Shown here in pieces: positions 36,505-45,655 of a stretch of DNA of 64,000 nt. A program made the translations under genes and the position numbers. The notes under the pieces are model-generated. The model was not told where the DNA came from. It ran no database searches and saw only the letters and a list, made by a program, of their open reading frames with translations. The stretch is from Lewinellaceae bacterium (GTDB taxonomy: Bacteria; Bacteroidota; Bacteroidia; Chitinophagales; Saprospiraceae): NCBI GenBank assembly GCA_020636375.1, contig JACJXZ010000012.1:124001-188000 (forward strand), written 5' to 3'. Every line of letters begins with the position of its first letter. Within the stretch, counting starts at the first letter, position 1.

Positions 36505-39500
36505 ATGAAACACTTGACAAAAAGCAGAGAACGAGAGGTGCCGGGCATAACCGGCAGAGCCTTTTTGCTGCTGCTGCGGGCGGCCCTGCTCGCGCTTATT
36601 TTTGGGTTTACGGACAGCGGCCTGCTTGCCCAGTGTGCCCTGAACTGTACCGGGAGCGATCCGGCCCAGCCTTTATCCATTGTGATCGACGAGGACTGCG
36701 AGGTGCAACTGGATGCCGGCCTGCTGTTGGGCAGTACTTCAAACTGCCCGGGCGACAAGCTGATCACGGTGCGCGACACGCTGAGCAACCTTATTGTATC
36801 CGACACCAACGAGGTTTCCTTTGACGCTATGCTTTACGGCGGGCAGCTGCTCCGGGTCACTATCAGGGATTTATCCACGGATTTATTCTGTAACAGTTTT
36901 ATTGCGCTGGCGGACCCCTTCCCCCCGGTGATCGCCTGCGTTTCCGATACAGTCGGTTGCCTGGCCGATACCAGCGCGGCTTCCCTGGGTTATCCCATCA
37001 TTACCGACAACTGCTCCGGCTTTATAGACTTAAGCTATACCGACGTCATGATGAGCTTTCCCTGCCAGGGGCCCAATGTCGGCCTGATCGAACGAACCTG
37101 GAGGGCTACGGATATTTTCGGCAACACATCCGAGTGTATACAGCCCATCCACCTGGAGCAGCCGCAGCTGGCGGACATTGTCTTCCCACCGGATACGATA
37201 CTGGCGTGCGATGCCCGCCCGCCCGATCCGGATGTCGCCGGCCGGCCGCTTCTGAACGGGGATACCATCGTAAATGGCGGGGCGTGTTTCCTTTCGGTAT
37301 TCTTTGAAGATGATACCCTGGCCTCCTGTTCGGCCCAGACCTTTGACCTGCTTCGCACCTGGACCGTCACGGAAGCCTGCTCCGGCGAGGAGGTTTCCGA
37401 AATCCAGCTGATCAGCGTTGTGGATACCATTGCGCCGCTCATCACCTGCCCTCCGCCGGTTACGGCCTCCACCTCTCCGGGTGCCTGCAGCGCGCGGGTC
37501 ACTTTGCCCATGCCGGATTTGACGGACAACTGCGACGATAATCCTACATTTTATGTGAACACTTCCTACGGGCAGGTGGGCCTGGGGCCCCATCCCTTCG
37601 TGCCGGTGGGTACCCACACCATTCAATATACGGCGATCGACGCCTGCCAGAATACCCGGACCTGTACGGTTACGCTAAATGTTGTGGACCAGGAGGCGCC
37701 GGCTGCGATCTGCAATAATGCCGCCCTGGTGTCTATCCCTACCGGAGGATACGGGGCGGCCTATGCGGCAACTTTCGATGAAGGCAGCACCGACAACTGT
37801 GCCGGAACCTTATATTTCAAGGCCAGGCGGGCCGAGGCCGGCCAGTGCGATATGGCCAACGGCGATGATTCCGGCATGCCGGGGTACCAGGAGTGGTTTG
37901 ACGACCAGGTTCGTTTTTGCTGTGAGGACATCGGCGAGGACGTGGAGGTGTTGCTGCAGGTTTATGAGATCGACCCCGGCGCCGGGCCGGTCGACCCCTC
38001 GCGGGAGATTCCAGGCGGCGACCTGTTCGGGCGTTTCTCCTCCTGCATCGCCCAGGTAGAAGTGCGGGACATGCTCCCCCCGGAGATCACCTGCCCTCCC
38101 GATACGGTTATCAACTGTTCGGCGGGATACTCGGACCTTTCTATTTTCGGGAATCCGACGGCCTCCGACAACTGCGGCGCGCAGCTGAGGCTGCTGGAAG
38201 AAGTGGATGTCAACGAGTGCGGGACGGGGGTCATCATCCGGACGTTCGAGGTGCTCGATCCATCCGGGAACAGCGCTACCTGTTCGCAGCACATCACCGT
38301 GGTCAAGGATTCTCTGCGGGAAGATCACATCATCTGGCCGGAGAATTACACCGTTGACGTATGTGGCGCTGCCACCGATCCTGAAGACTTGCCGGACGGT
38401 TTCAGCCGCCCCCAAATAACGGCCCCGGGCTGTGTTGATGTGGCCATTCTGTACGAGGACGACCTGTTCAACATCTCCATGCCCGCCTGTTATAAGATTC
38501 TGCGGCGCTGGACGGTGATCGACTGGTGTGATTATGACCCGGGATTCCCGGATGCCGGGGGGCGTTTTTCGCACGTGCAGGTCATTAAAGTAGAAGACAA
38601 CGACCCTCCGGTGCTCGACTGCCCGCCGAATATCACCAGGGGCGTCTCCAGCGACTGCAGTGGAGCTATGGTGAGCCTTCCGCCCGTGACGGCGGTAGAT
38701 TGCAACCCGAACCTGATCATTACCAACGATTCCCCGTATGCAACCACCGGGGGGGCGAATGCCAGCGGAACGTATCCCATGGGGACAACCGTGGTCACCT
38801 TTTCCGCAACGGACCGCTGCGGCAACCTCTCCACCTGTGAGGTGAACGTGGAGGTCGTCGACAACCGGGCGCCCTCTCCCATTTGCATCGTGGGCCTGTC
38901 CATCAACCTGTCCGGCACAGGCGGCGACGGCCGGGCCATCCTTCATGCCGACGCCTTTGACGGCGGAAGCACGGATAACTGTACTGCCAGCGGCAGCCTG
39001 CTCCGCACCATCCGCCGGGCCGGAACCGGGACGCCGGGGACGCCCCCGGCCACTACCGAGCTGGAGTTTACCTGTGCCGACCGGGGCAACCAGATGATGG
39101 AATTTTGGGTGACGGATGCCGCCGGCAACAGCGGCCACTGCGTCACGGTGATTGCCGTGCAGGACAACAGCGGCGCCTGCCCGCAACAGGCTGCCGGCAT
39201 GATCGCCGGCGATGTGCAGACCGAAATGGGGGAGTACGTGGAGAGCGTAATGGTCAGCACCAGCGGCAGCACCAGCATGCAGGGCTTCACGGAAGAGTAT
39301 GGGTTCTTCGAGATCCTGGATGTGCCTTACGGCGGCGATTATTCCATTGTCGCCCGGCGGGACGATGGGCCGCTGAACGGCGTATCGACACTGGATCTGG
39401 TATTGATCAGCAAACACATACTCGGCATACAGCCGCTGGACAGCCCCTACAAGCAGATTGCTGCCGATGTGAACAGGTCGGGGTCTGTTTCCACCCTGGA

Positions 39501-40452
39501 CATGATCAGCCTCCGGAAGATGATCCTCGGGCTGGACGCTGCCTTCCCGAACGGCAACACCTCCTGGCGGTTTGTTGATGCCGCGTACGCTTTCCCCGAC
39601 CCCCGGGATGCATTTGCTGCTCCTTTCCCGGAGATCATCAACATCAACAACTTTGCCCAGGACGAAATGGAGGCCGACTTTGTGGCCATCAAGGTAGGCG
39701 ATGTGGACAACTCCGCGGTGCCGAACAGCCTTCCCCGTGCGGGCGGGCGCCAGGCGAAGGGCGTTTTTGCGGTCCGGCTGCCGGAAACCGGGGCCGGGGC
39801 CGGAGAGCGCATCACGGTCCCGTTCACTGCGGCCCGACTTCGGGAAGTCCTGGGGTATCAGTTCAGCCTGAATTTTGACCCGGACCACCTGGAGTGGGAG
39901 GGCCTGGAAACCGGCAACCTGCCCGGCCTGAGCGAGGAGAATTTCAACCTGCAGCGGGCGGGCGAAGGGCGGATCAGCACGAGCTGGCACCGTCCATTCG
40001 CCGCCGCTGCCGTTCCGGAAGATGAAAATGCCGTCCTCTTCCGCCTGGTGTTCCGCGCCCGGAAAAAGATAAATTCCCTTACCCCGCTGATCTCGGCAGG
40101 CAGCGCCCCCACGCCGGCGGAAGCTTATGATGCCGACGGGCAGCCGCTGGATATCCGGCTCGAATTTGAGCAGGCGCCAACGGCCAGGCAGGAAGTGCCG
40201 GAACTCTACCAGAACCGCCCTAACCCATTTACCTCGGAAACCGCCATCGGTTTCAGGCTGCCCGAGAGCGGCAAAGCCCGCCTGCGGGTGATCAACCTCT
40301 CCGGGCAGGTGATATACGAACGGTCAGGTTATTTCGAAGGAGGATACAATGAACTGCGGATTTCCGCTGCCGAGTTGCCGGCAACCGGCGTACTGTACTA
40401 CCAACTCGAAACAGCCGGCCAGGCTATGACGAGGAAGATGATCCTGCAGTAA
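36505..40452 (+). CDS. T9SS surface adhesin with HYR-like repeats, dockerin, cohesin and type A sorting domain
   Basis: 1315 residues. The signal sequence has an unusually long basic start (18 residues) before the hydrophobic core LLLLRAALLALIFGF. HYR-like modules run to about residue 890 (LITCPPPVTASTSPGACSAR, TDNCDDNPTF, CTVTLNVVD). An X-like module (MIAGDVQTEMGEYVESVMV) is followed by dockerin loops at about 957 (LNGVSTLDLVLISKHILG) and about 988 (DVNRSGSVSTLDMISLRKM). A cohesin-like module at about 1088-1218 and a type A tail (YQNRPNPFTSETAIGFRL to MTRKMILQ) complete it. The last 430 residues closely parallel those of the 19016 protein, so the two are paralogues with different HYR stacks. 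Confidence 0.9.
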   Translation: MKHLTKSREREVPGITGRAFLLLLRAALLALIFGFTDSGLLAQCALNCTGSDPAQPLSIVIDEDCEVQLDAGLLLGSTSNCPGDKLITVRDTLSNLIVSDTNEVSFDAMLYGGQLLRVTIRDLSTDLFCNSFIALADPFPPVIACVSDTVGCLADTSAASLGYPIITDNCSGFIDLSYTDVMMSFPCQGPNVGLIERTWRATDIFGNTSECIQPIHLEQPQLADIVFPPDTILACDARPPDPDVAGRPLLNGDTIVNGGACFLSVFFEDDTLASCSAQTFDLLRTWTVTEACSGEEVSEIQLISVVDTIAPLITCPPPVTASTSPGACSARVTLPMPDLTDNCDDNPTFYVNTSYGQVGLGPHPFVPVGTHTIQYTAIDACQNTRTCTVTLNVVDQEAPAAICNNAALVSIPTGGYGAAYAATFDEGSTDNCAGTLYFKARRAEAGQCDMANGDDSGMPGYQEWFDDQVRFCCEDIGEDVEVLLQVYEIDPGAGPVDPSREIPGGDLFGRFSSCIAQVEVRDMLPPEITCPPDTVINCSAGYSDLSIFGNPTASDNCGAQLRLLEEVDVNECGTGVIIRTFEVLDPSGNSATCSQHITVVKDSLREDHIIWPENYTVDVCGAATDPEDLPDGFSRPQITAPGCVDVAILYEDDLFNISMPACYKILRRWTVIDWCDYDPGFPDAGGRFSHVQVIKVEDNDPPVLDCPPNITRGVSSDCSGAMVSLPPVTAVDCNPNLIITNDSPYATTGGANASGTYPMGTTVVTFSATDRCGNLSTCEVNVEVVDNRAPSPICIVGLSINLSGTGGDGRAILHADAFDGGSTDNCTASGSLLRTIRRAGTGTPGTPPATTELEFTCADRGNQMMEFWVTDAAGNSGHCVTVIAVQDNSGACPQQAAGMIAGDVQTEMGEYVESVMVSTSGSTSMQGFTEEYGFFEILDVPYGGDYSIVARRDDGPLNGVSTLDLVLISKHILGIQPLDSPYKQIAADVNRSGSVSTLDMISLRKMILGLDAAFPNGNTSWRFVDAAYAFPDPRDAFAAPFPEIININNFAQDEMEADFVAIKVGDVDNSAVPNSLPRAGGRQAKGVFAVRLPETGAGAGERITVPFTAARLREVLGYQFSLNFDPDHLEWEGLETGNLPGLSEENFNLQRAGEGRISTSWHRPFAAAAVPEDENAVLFRLVFRARKKINSLTPLISAGSAPTPAEAYDADGQPLDIRLEFEQAPTARQEVPELYQNRPNPFTSETAIGFRLPESGKARLRVINLSGQVIYERSGYFEGGYNELRISAAELPATGVLYYQLETAGQAMTRKMILQ

Positions 40453-40653
40453 TTCTACTTTGTTGCTTTAACAGGAGCGCGGGCCCCGATTTTTGTCAGG
40501 GCCGCGCCTGCCTGCCAGCGAGCTGCGGGCCGGCAGGGATCAGATGAAAAATCCATTCCGGAACATCATAAAACCTTTGAAAAGGGGTGCGGCGGGCCTG
40601 GAGGCCCGCGCTCCAGAACACTCGGAAATAAAAGGAACAAAGCAGAATTAAAT

Positions 40654-40742
40654 AATATCCCATTTATCCCATTATCCCATTTATCCCATTTATCCCATTT
40701 ATCCCGGAAAGCCTCCACTGTCAAGGTGGAGGCTTTTTCTTT
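40654..40742 (+). terminator. ATCCCATTT tandem run and intrinsic terminator
   Basis: About five units of ATCCCATTT (40654-40707) lead directly into a perfect stem AGCCTCCAC / GTGGAGGCT (40710-40734) followed by TTTTCTTT. Upstream, 40473-40613 is spanned by the inverted repeat GGAGCGCGGGCC / GGCCCGCGCTCC. The hairpin is a likely terminator for the 36505 gene, although it lies 260 bp behind its stop. Confidence 0.75.
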
Positions 40743-41124
40743 AACGTTCTCGCCATTATTCATTTGCTAGATTAAAATGTTTTTCATATATTGCCTATCG
40801 AAATGTACTCCCCCCATCCATTTCCCACTTTCTAAAAGAGTTTTAAGAGGTTAATTAATCGTTTCAGAAAATTCGACGATTGAACCAACGGGTTGTGGCA
40901 TGCAACCTGTTTGGCCTATTGCCGTACACGGTGCATCTTCGGGGGCTTCCGCCTGTCGGAGATGCGCTGTGGCGCGCTTTTTTCCAGTGGTAACAGGGCC
41001 TCGTTGCTGCCCAAACAAATAAAAAAGACACTCTACCCGATAGCATTTTCTTCCCTTCCCCAGCCATGGGCCTGTTGTGCATTGCATAAAACGAATTGAC
41101 CTATAAGCAAAACTTTTACAACCT
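40743..41124. other. Gene-free upstream region of the 41125 adhesin
   Basis: 382 bp, AT-rich at its left part. I see only a short inverted word pair around AATCGTTTCAG and TTCGACGATT, and no convincing -7 element. It presumably holds the promoter of the 41125 gene. Confidence 0.4.
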
Positions 41125-43827
41125 ATGAAAATTCAAGGCCTTTTCCCCTGCAGCCTGCTTTTCGCTATTGCGCTTAGCGTTTTGCCTGCCAGCCCTTTAC
41201 GGGCTTTCGGCGGCCTCACGGACTACATTCCCCCCACGGCCGTGTGCGACGACCAACTCAATGTATCTCTGACCTCGGCGGGTACGGCGACGGTTTACGC
41301 TCAATCCTTCGACGAAGGGAGCTATGACAACTATTGCCTGGCCGCCGTGAAAGTCCGGAGGATGGACCAACCCTACGCTCCATTTACCAACGCCGTGGTT
41401 TTCAACTGCAGCGACATTGGCCAGCTGATCTCCGTAGAACTCAAGGCGATCGACTGTGCCGGCAATACGAACTCCTGCTGGTCGCAAGTATGGGTGGAAG
41501 ACAAGCTCGCGCCCCAGATCTGGTGCCCTTACAACAAAACCATAGCCTGCAGCCAGCTGAACAACTGGACGGCCATGGGGCAGGCGACGGCGACGGATAA
41601 CTGCGGAGTAGCCAATATTTCCTATACCGATGTGGACAACACCACTTCCTGCGGCACCGGATACATTCTCCGGACGTGGAAAGCCACCGACATTTACGGC
41701 AATATGTCTTCCTGTGTCCAGACCATTCACATTTTCGACAATACGCCGGTCGTGATCCTCTTTCCGCCGGACACGACCTTCAACGACTGCATCACTGCCG
41801 ACGACCTGGATCCGGGTGACCTGCCTCCGCCCTATGACCGGCCGAGGGCATTGTACGAAGACTGTGAAATGCTGGCCTACAATTACGAGGACTGGGTATT
41901 TACCGCATCGGCCAATTCCTGCCTGAAGATCATCCGCCGGTGGCGGGTTATCGACTGGTGTACCTATCAGGTCGGCGGCAACCAGGGCATTTGGGAAGAC
42001 ACGCAGATTCTGAAAATCAAGGACAACACGCCTCCGGTCATCACCTGCCCGGATGATATTGTCAAAGCGGTAGGCGCCAATTGCCGCGCCACGGTGTCCA
42101 TGCCGCCCCTGTCTACCGTCGACGATTGCCTGGCGGACGTCAACGTACGGATCATGGGCGACCTCGGGGAGGGTGCCACCTTCAACAACGTGCCCGTCGG
42201 GGAATACACCATGACCTACGTTGCCAAAGACGGATGCCTCAACACCAGCAGCTGTTCGGTCAATGTTTCTGTGGTGGACGCCACCCCGCCGGGCGTGGTC
42301 TGCCTCAACGGGGTGTCCTTCCCCCTGATGGCCAATGGCGAGGGCATGTTGTGGGCCTCCGACCTGGAGCGGGGCAGCAGTTCCGATAACTGTACCGCCT
42401 ACGATAACCTGGAATTCCGGCTGGGGCTTCAGCCGGCACCCGGCCAGACAACCCCTCCGGATGATGATTTCCTGACCTTCACCTGCGACGACAGGGGCAC
42501 CAACATCGTCGCGCTTTGGGTGGGCGACGAGGCCGGCAACTGGGATTATTGCATCACCTACGCCATTGTCCAGGACAACCAGAATATCTGTGGCCCTATG
42601 CCCCCCGGAACGCTGCAGGCGAGGATCGCCGGACTGGTCATCGACGAACAAGGCGACGAAGTGCCGGACGTGCAGGTACATATTGATTCCACTGCCACCG
42701 GAGCCTACGAGGCGTCGACCGACAGCCTCGGCCTGTATGCCTTTGATGATATGCCTACCGGGGCAACCTATACTTTGCGTCCGGAAAAACAAAGCGCCCC
42801 CCGGGACGGCATTACCACCGTCGACCTGATCACGCTCGCCAAACACGTCATGGGCGTAGACACGCTGGATACGCCCTATCAGTTCATAGCTGCCGACATC
42901 AACCGCTCCGGTGCCGTAGACATGTATGACATGACATTCCTGCACCGGTTGCTGCTTGGGCAGGAGGACGAATTTCCCGGCGGCCTGACCTGGCGGTTTG
43001 TGCCCAGGAGTTTCAGCTTCCCGGCCACGGACCCTCTGTCTGCGGACTTCCCGGAAGAGCTGGTGGTCGACAACCTGGCTGCTCCCCGTACCGATGCGGA
43101 TTTCATCGGCGTGAAACTGGGAGACCTGGACGCCAGTTTAATGTCCCCGCCGGATTCTGTGCAGGGCCGTTCCGCTTCCCGGCTCCTGTCCTTACAGATG
43201 GAAGACCGATACCTGCAGGCAGGCGAAATTGCAGAGGTCCGGCTGCAGTCCGCGCAGCAGGATGTACTTCTTGGGTTGCACCTCATTCTGGACCATCCGG
43301 GCCTGGAGCTGGAAGAAGCCCGCTTCACCGGCCTGGAGGGCAGCGGCGGCTACCGGCAAGGTGCCGCGCAGTCGGCCTTTAGCTGGGCCAGCGGGCGAAA
43401 CCTGGAGCTGGAAGAAGGGCGGGAGATGGCCGTGCTGCGTTTCAGAGCAGAGCAGGAGGGCCGGCTGAGCGATAAGCTGTCGCTCGGCCAGGGAACGCAG
43501 GCCTTCCGGGAATACGAAGGCATAGAAGCGGCAGGCGCCGAACTGCGTTTCCTGGCCCCTGCCGGCGGCGCCCTGGCGGTCCGGGCATTTCCCAACCCCT
43601 TCCGGGATAAGGCTTATCTGCACCTGGAACTCCCCCGCGCCGGCAATGTCCGGTTATCGGTATGGGATGCCAAAGGGGCCGTTGTCCACCAGGCGGAATG
43701 GCAACTGGAAGCAGGCCGGCATCAGCTGGCGGTAGAGGCCGCCCGCCTCGGCAAGCCGGGGGCCTATATCTACAAGCTGGAGTCTCCTCTCGGGGAAACA
43801 TCCGGCCGGCTGGTGCTCGCGCCCTAA
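41125..43827 (+). CDS. T9SS surface adhesin with HYR-like repeats, dockerin, cohesin-like module and type A sorting domain
   Basis: 900 residues, the smallest of three paralogues. A signal peptide (1-27, ending LRAF) is followed by HYR-like modules to about residue 490 (IWCPYNKTIACSQLNNW, TDNCGVANISYTD, VITCPDDIVKAVGANC). An X-like module (IAGLVIDEQGDEVPDVQV) precedes dockerin loops at about 559 (RDGITTVDLITLAKHVMG) and about 589 (DINRSGAVDMYDMTFLHRL). A cohesin-like module at about 685-812 (LQAGEIAEVRLQSAQQDVLL) leads to a type A tail (FPNPFRDKAYLHLELP to SGRLVLAP). Its dockerin is the most divergent of the three, so its binding partner may differ. Confidence 0.9.
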   Translation: MKIQGLFPCSLLFAIALSVLPASPLRAFGGLTDYIPPTAVCDDQLNVSLTSAGTATVYAQSFDEGSYDNYCLAAVKVRRMDQPYAPFTNAVVFNCSDIGQLISVELKAIDCAGNTNSCWSQVWVEDKLAPQIWCPYNKTIACSQLNNWTAMGQATATDNCGVANISYTDVDNTTSCGTGYILRTWKATDIYGNMSSCVQTIHIFDNTPVVILFPPDTTFNDCITADDLDPGDLPPPYDRPRALYEDCEMLAYNYEDWVFTASANSCLKIIRRWRVIDWCTYQVGGNQGIWEDTQILKIKDNTPPVITCPDDIVKAVGANCRATVSMPPLSTVDDCLADVNVRIMGDLGEGATFNNVPVGEYTMTYVAKDGCLNTSSCSVNVSVVDATPPGVVCLNGVSFPLMANGEGMLWASDLERGSSSDNCTAYDNLEFRLGLQPAPGQTTPPDDDFLTFTCDDRGTNIVALWVGDEAGNWDYCITYAIVQDNQNICGPMPPGTLQARIAGLVIDEQGDEVPDVQVHIDSTATGAYEASTDSLGLYAFDDMPTGATYTLRPEKQSAPRDGITTVDLITLAKHVMGVDTLDTPYQFIAADINRSGAVDMYDMTFLHRLLLGQEDEFPGGLTWRFVPRSFSFPATDPLSADFPEELVVDNLAAPRTDADFIGVKLGDLDASLMSPPDSVQGRSASRLLSLQMEDRYLQAGEIAEVRLQSAQQDVLLGLHLILDHPGLELEEARFTGLEGSGGYRQGAAQSAFSWASGRNLELEEGREMAVLRFRAEQEGRLSDKLSLGQGTQAFREYEGIEAAGAELRFLAPAGGALAVRAFPNPFRDKAYLHLELPRAGNVRLSVWDAKGAVVHQAEWQLEAGRHQLAVEAARLGKPGAYIYKLESPLGETSGRLVLAP

Positions 43828-44213
43828 TCCCAACAGCTGTACCTGGCCCGCGTCTTGTTGGCCGGCTTTTCCCCGGCCGCGCGGCGCGGGCCAGGAAAAT
43901 ATGCCGAAAAAATATATTGATATTTTTTTGTATATAGTGCTTAAAGGTTTAACTTTGGATTATCCAAAATGAAGGTTGTGCCCTGGCACAGCTCCTTTTC
44001 AGTATTGCGCGAAAAGCACCAGCACTTACCCTCCCTTTCTTGCTCTTTTTTGTTTTCCCATGAGAAATATCCAATAAGTACGAGCATAGCCTGCTTCTCC
44101 TGTAACAGGACAGGGAGCAGTCTGCATAAGGCTTAGTAGACAACGAATTTCTGTAAATCGGCTACTGGCAATTGATTATAATTCTGCTGGGCGGTAACGC
44201 CCGGTAAAAGCAT
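43828..44213. other. Gene-free region with a long GC hairpin
   Basis: 43843-43896 folds as CCTGGCCCGCG / CGCGGGCCAGG with an inner GGCCGG / CCGGCC pair, and has no T-run. AT-rich DNA follows (TATATTGATATTTTTTTGTA). No gene is seen before the terminator at 44222. Confidence 0.5.
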
Positions 44214-44256
44214 TTGGGATGGCCTCTTCCCGCCATGGCGGGAGGAGGTTTTTTTA
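44214..44256 (+). terminator. Intrinsic terminator, GGGATGGCCTC family, copy 3
   Basis: Stem CCTCTTCCCGCC / GGCGGGAGGAGG (44223-44248) with a run of seven T. It is preceded by TTTGGGATGG as in the copies at 34193 and 35003. It lies 390 bp after the 41125 gene and 60 bp before yraN. Confidence 0.8.
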
Positions 44257-44310
44257 TTATATTGGCCATCAGCCGGCATTGTTCCCGAAGCACCGGGCAT
44301 ATTCATCCAT

Positions 44311-44682
44311 ATGGCGCGTCACAACGATTTAGGAAGAACGGGCGAAACGCTGGCCCGCCGATACCTGGAAGGGCAGGGGTACCGCATCCTGGAGGCCAAC
44401 TGGCGCTACCGCCGGTCGGAAATAGACCTTGTCGCCATGGACGGGCCGATCCTCGTTTTCGTTGAAGTGAAAACCCGGGGCACTGACGTTTTTGGCAAAC
44501 CGGAAGAATTTGTTACTGCCCGCAAGGAAAAGCTCATGGTCGACGCCGCCATTGCTTATATGGAATCCATCGGGCACGACTGGGAGCTCCGTTTCGATAT
44601 CATTGCCATCCTGTACCGCAGCGAAACGGACTATCAGCTGGAGCACTTTCCCGACGCTTTCTTTCCGGGGCTGGAAGGGTAG
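44311..44682 (+). CDS. yraN: YraN family putative endonuclease (UPF0102)
   Basis: 123 residues, the usual family length. The start MARHNDLGRTGETLARRYLEGQG is the standard opening. The PD-(D/E)XK-like core is RRSEIDLVAMDG followed by LVFVEVKTRG, where the Glu, Asp and Glu-x-Lys would be catalytic. It continues with the conserved arrangement KEKLMVDAAIAYM and LRFDIIAI. The family is a predicted nuclease of the Holliday-junction-resolvase fold with no settled role. A repeat starts 8 bp after the stop. Confidence 0.92.
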   Translation: MARHNDLGRTGETLARRYLEGQGYRILEANWRYRRSEIDLVAMDGPILVFVEVKTRGTDVFGKPEEFVTARKEKLMVDAAIAYMESIGHDWELRFDIIAILYRSETDYQLEHFPDAFFPGLEG

Positions 44683-44689
44683 GGGAGCT

Positions 44690-44780
44690 GTACCCATTGC
44701 TCGGTTTTAGGCCCGTCCGTCCGGCCGGGTAAATCTTAGGCTATAGGTTTTAGGAGGGCAAATCGGGCCTAATCGGGCAC
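44690..44780 (+). repeat. GTACCC-ATTGCTCGGTTTTAGG dispersed repeat, copy A
   Basis: It opens GTACCCATTGCTCGGTTTTA and ends near CCTAATCGGGCACT. An inverted copy lies at 48601-48716. A module with GTCCGGCCGGGTAAAT is internal here but terminal in the other copy, so the element has been rearranged. Confidence 0.75.
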
Positions 44781-45060
44781 TGGCTATCCGTTTAATACTG
44801 GACAAGTTGCTGTTGTCGGTTGTTAGTTGTCAGTTAGGGAACCCAATTGCTCCGGCAGCCCCAAGGCCAACCCGGCAACAGACAACAAATGCTGACGCTT
44901 GCGGTCAGCATCCTGACAATGCGCAGCATCCGTCAGGACAACATATCCCGCTTTAAATACTGAAAAGCGGGATTCAACGTCAGATGGGTACCCGCATCCG
45001 GCCCTTAAACCCAGAACGTCGAACCGGACCGGCAAATATCGTTGAACCGCTGTCTGCGCT
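44781..45060. other. Gene-free stretch with hairpins
   Basis: TGCTGACGCTTGCGGTCAGC at about 44891 and ATCCCGCTTT / AAAGCGGGAT at 44945-44973 are clear hairpins. The two facing genes (yraN and the GNAT gene) converge here, so these may serve as terminators for both. Confidence 0.45.
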
Positions 45061-45639
45061 TCAAATCCCCAGAAATTCTCCGCGGGTCAGCCCCAGGAGC
45101 ATGACATCGATGACTTCCCCGCTGTTTTTTTTGAAGTCGGCCCGAAGGTCTCCTTCCCGGCGGAAGCCGAGTTTGCGGGCCAGCCGTTGGCTGGGGGTAT
45201 TATCCATGGCGGTGCGGATGGTGATCTTTTCCAGTTGCAGTTGGTGGAAAGCGAAGCGGAGGGCCACTTTGAGGGATTCCGTCATCAGCCCTTTTCCGGC
45301 GTATTCCTTATCGATAAAGTAATTGAGTTCGGCTTTGGGCACTCGCCAGTCGATGCGGAACAATCGTATCATACCGATGAGGCCGGCGCTCTTGTTGTCC
45401 CAGACTCCAAAGCCGTATTCCTTCTGGAGCAACCAGTTGGCCAGCATTTCCCGCACGAAGAATTCGGCGCTTTCTTTATCCCGGATCGCTTCTATGGTTT
45501 TGGGGAAATGATCCTCCAGGCGGCTGTGGTTGTCCTGGACGAGGTCATAGAGGGCCGGGCCCTCGTTTTCCCGGAAACGCCGGGCTACGGTGCGGGGAGC
45601 GACCAGGGCGGTATCGATATGGAACAAACGGGCTTGCAT
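45061..45639 (-). CDS. GNAT family N-acetyltransferase (RimJ/RimL type)
   Basis: 192 residues. The fold is seen in FGVWDNKSAGLIGMIRLFRID, LNYFIDKEYAGKGLMTESL (acetyl-CoA loop, here E-Y-A-G-K-G) and ITIRTAMDNTPSQRLARKLGFRREGDL, which is the usual end of RimJ/RimL-type enzymes. These acetylate N-termini of ribosomal proteins or small amine substrates; the actual target is unknown. The start at 45639 fits the family's short N-terminus. A nested pair of palindromic elements lies immediately upstream, so the promoter must lie in or very near it. Confidence 0.9.
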   Translation of the reverse strand: MQARLFHIDTALVAPRTVARRFRENEGPALYDLVQDNHSRLEDHFPKTIEAIRDKESAEFFVREMLANWLLQKEYGFGVWDNKSAGLIGMIRLFRIDWRVPKAELNYFIDKEYAGKGLMTESLKVALRFAFHQLQLEKITIRTAMDNTPSQRLARKLGFRREGDLRADFKKNSGEVIDVMLLGLTRGEFLGI

Positions 45640-45655
45640 AATAATGAGAAGGTTT

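Noticed and set aside
19016..43827. Reading the cluster as a true cellulosome
   Set aside because: No glycoside hydrolase, esterase or carbohydrate-binding module was seen in the dockerin-bearing proteins, so only the docking parts resemble a cellulosome.
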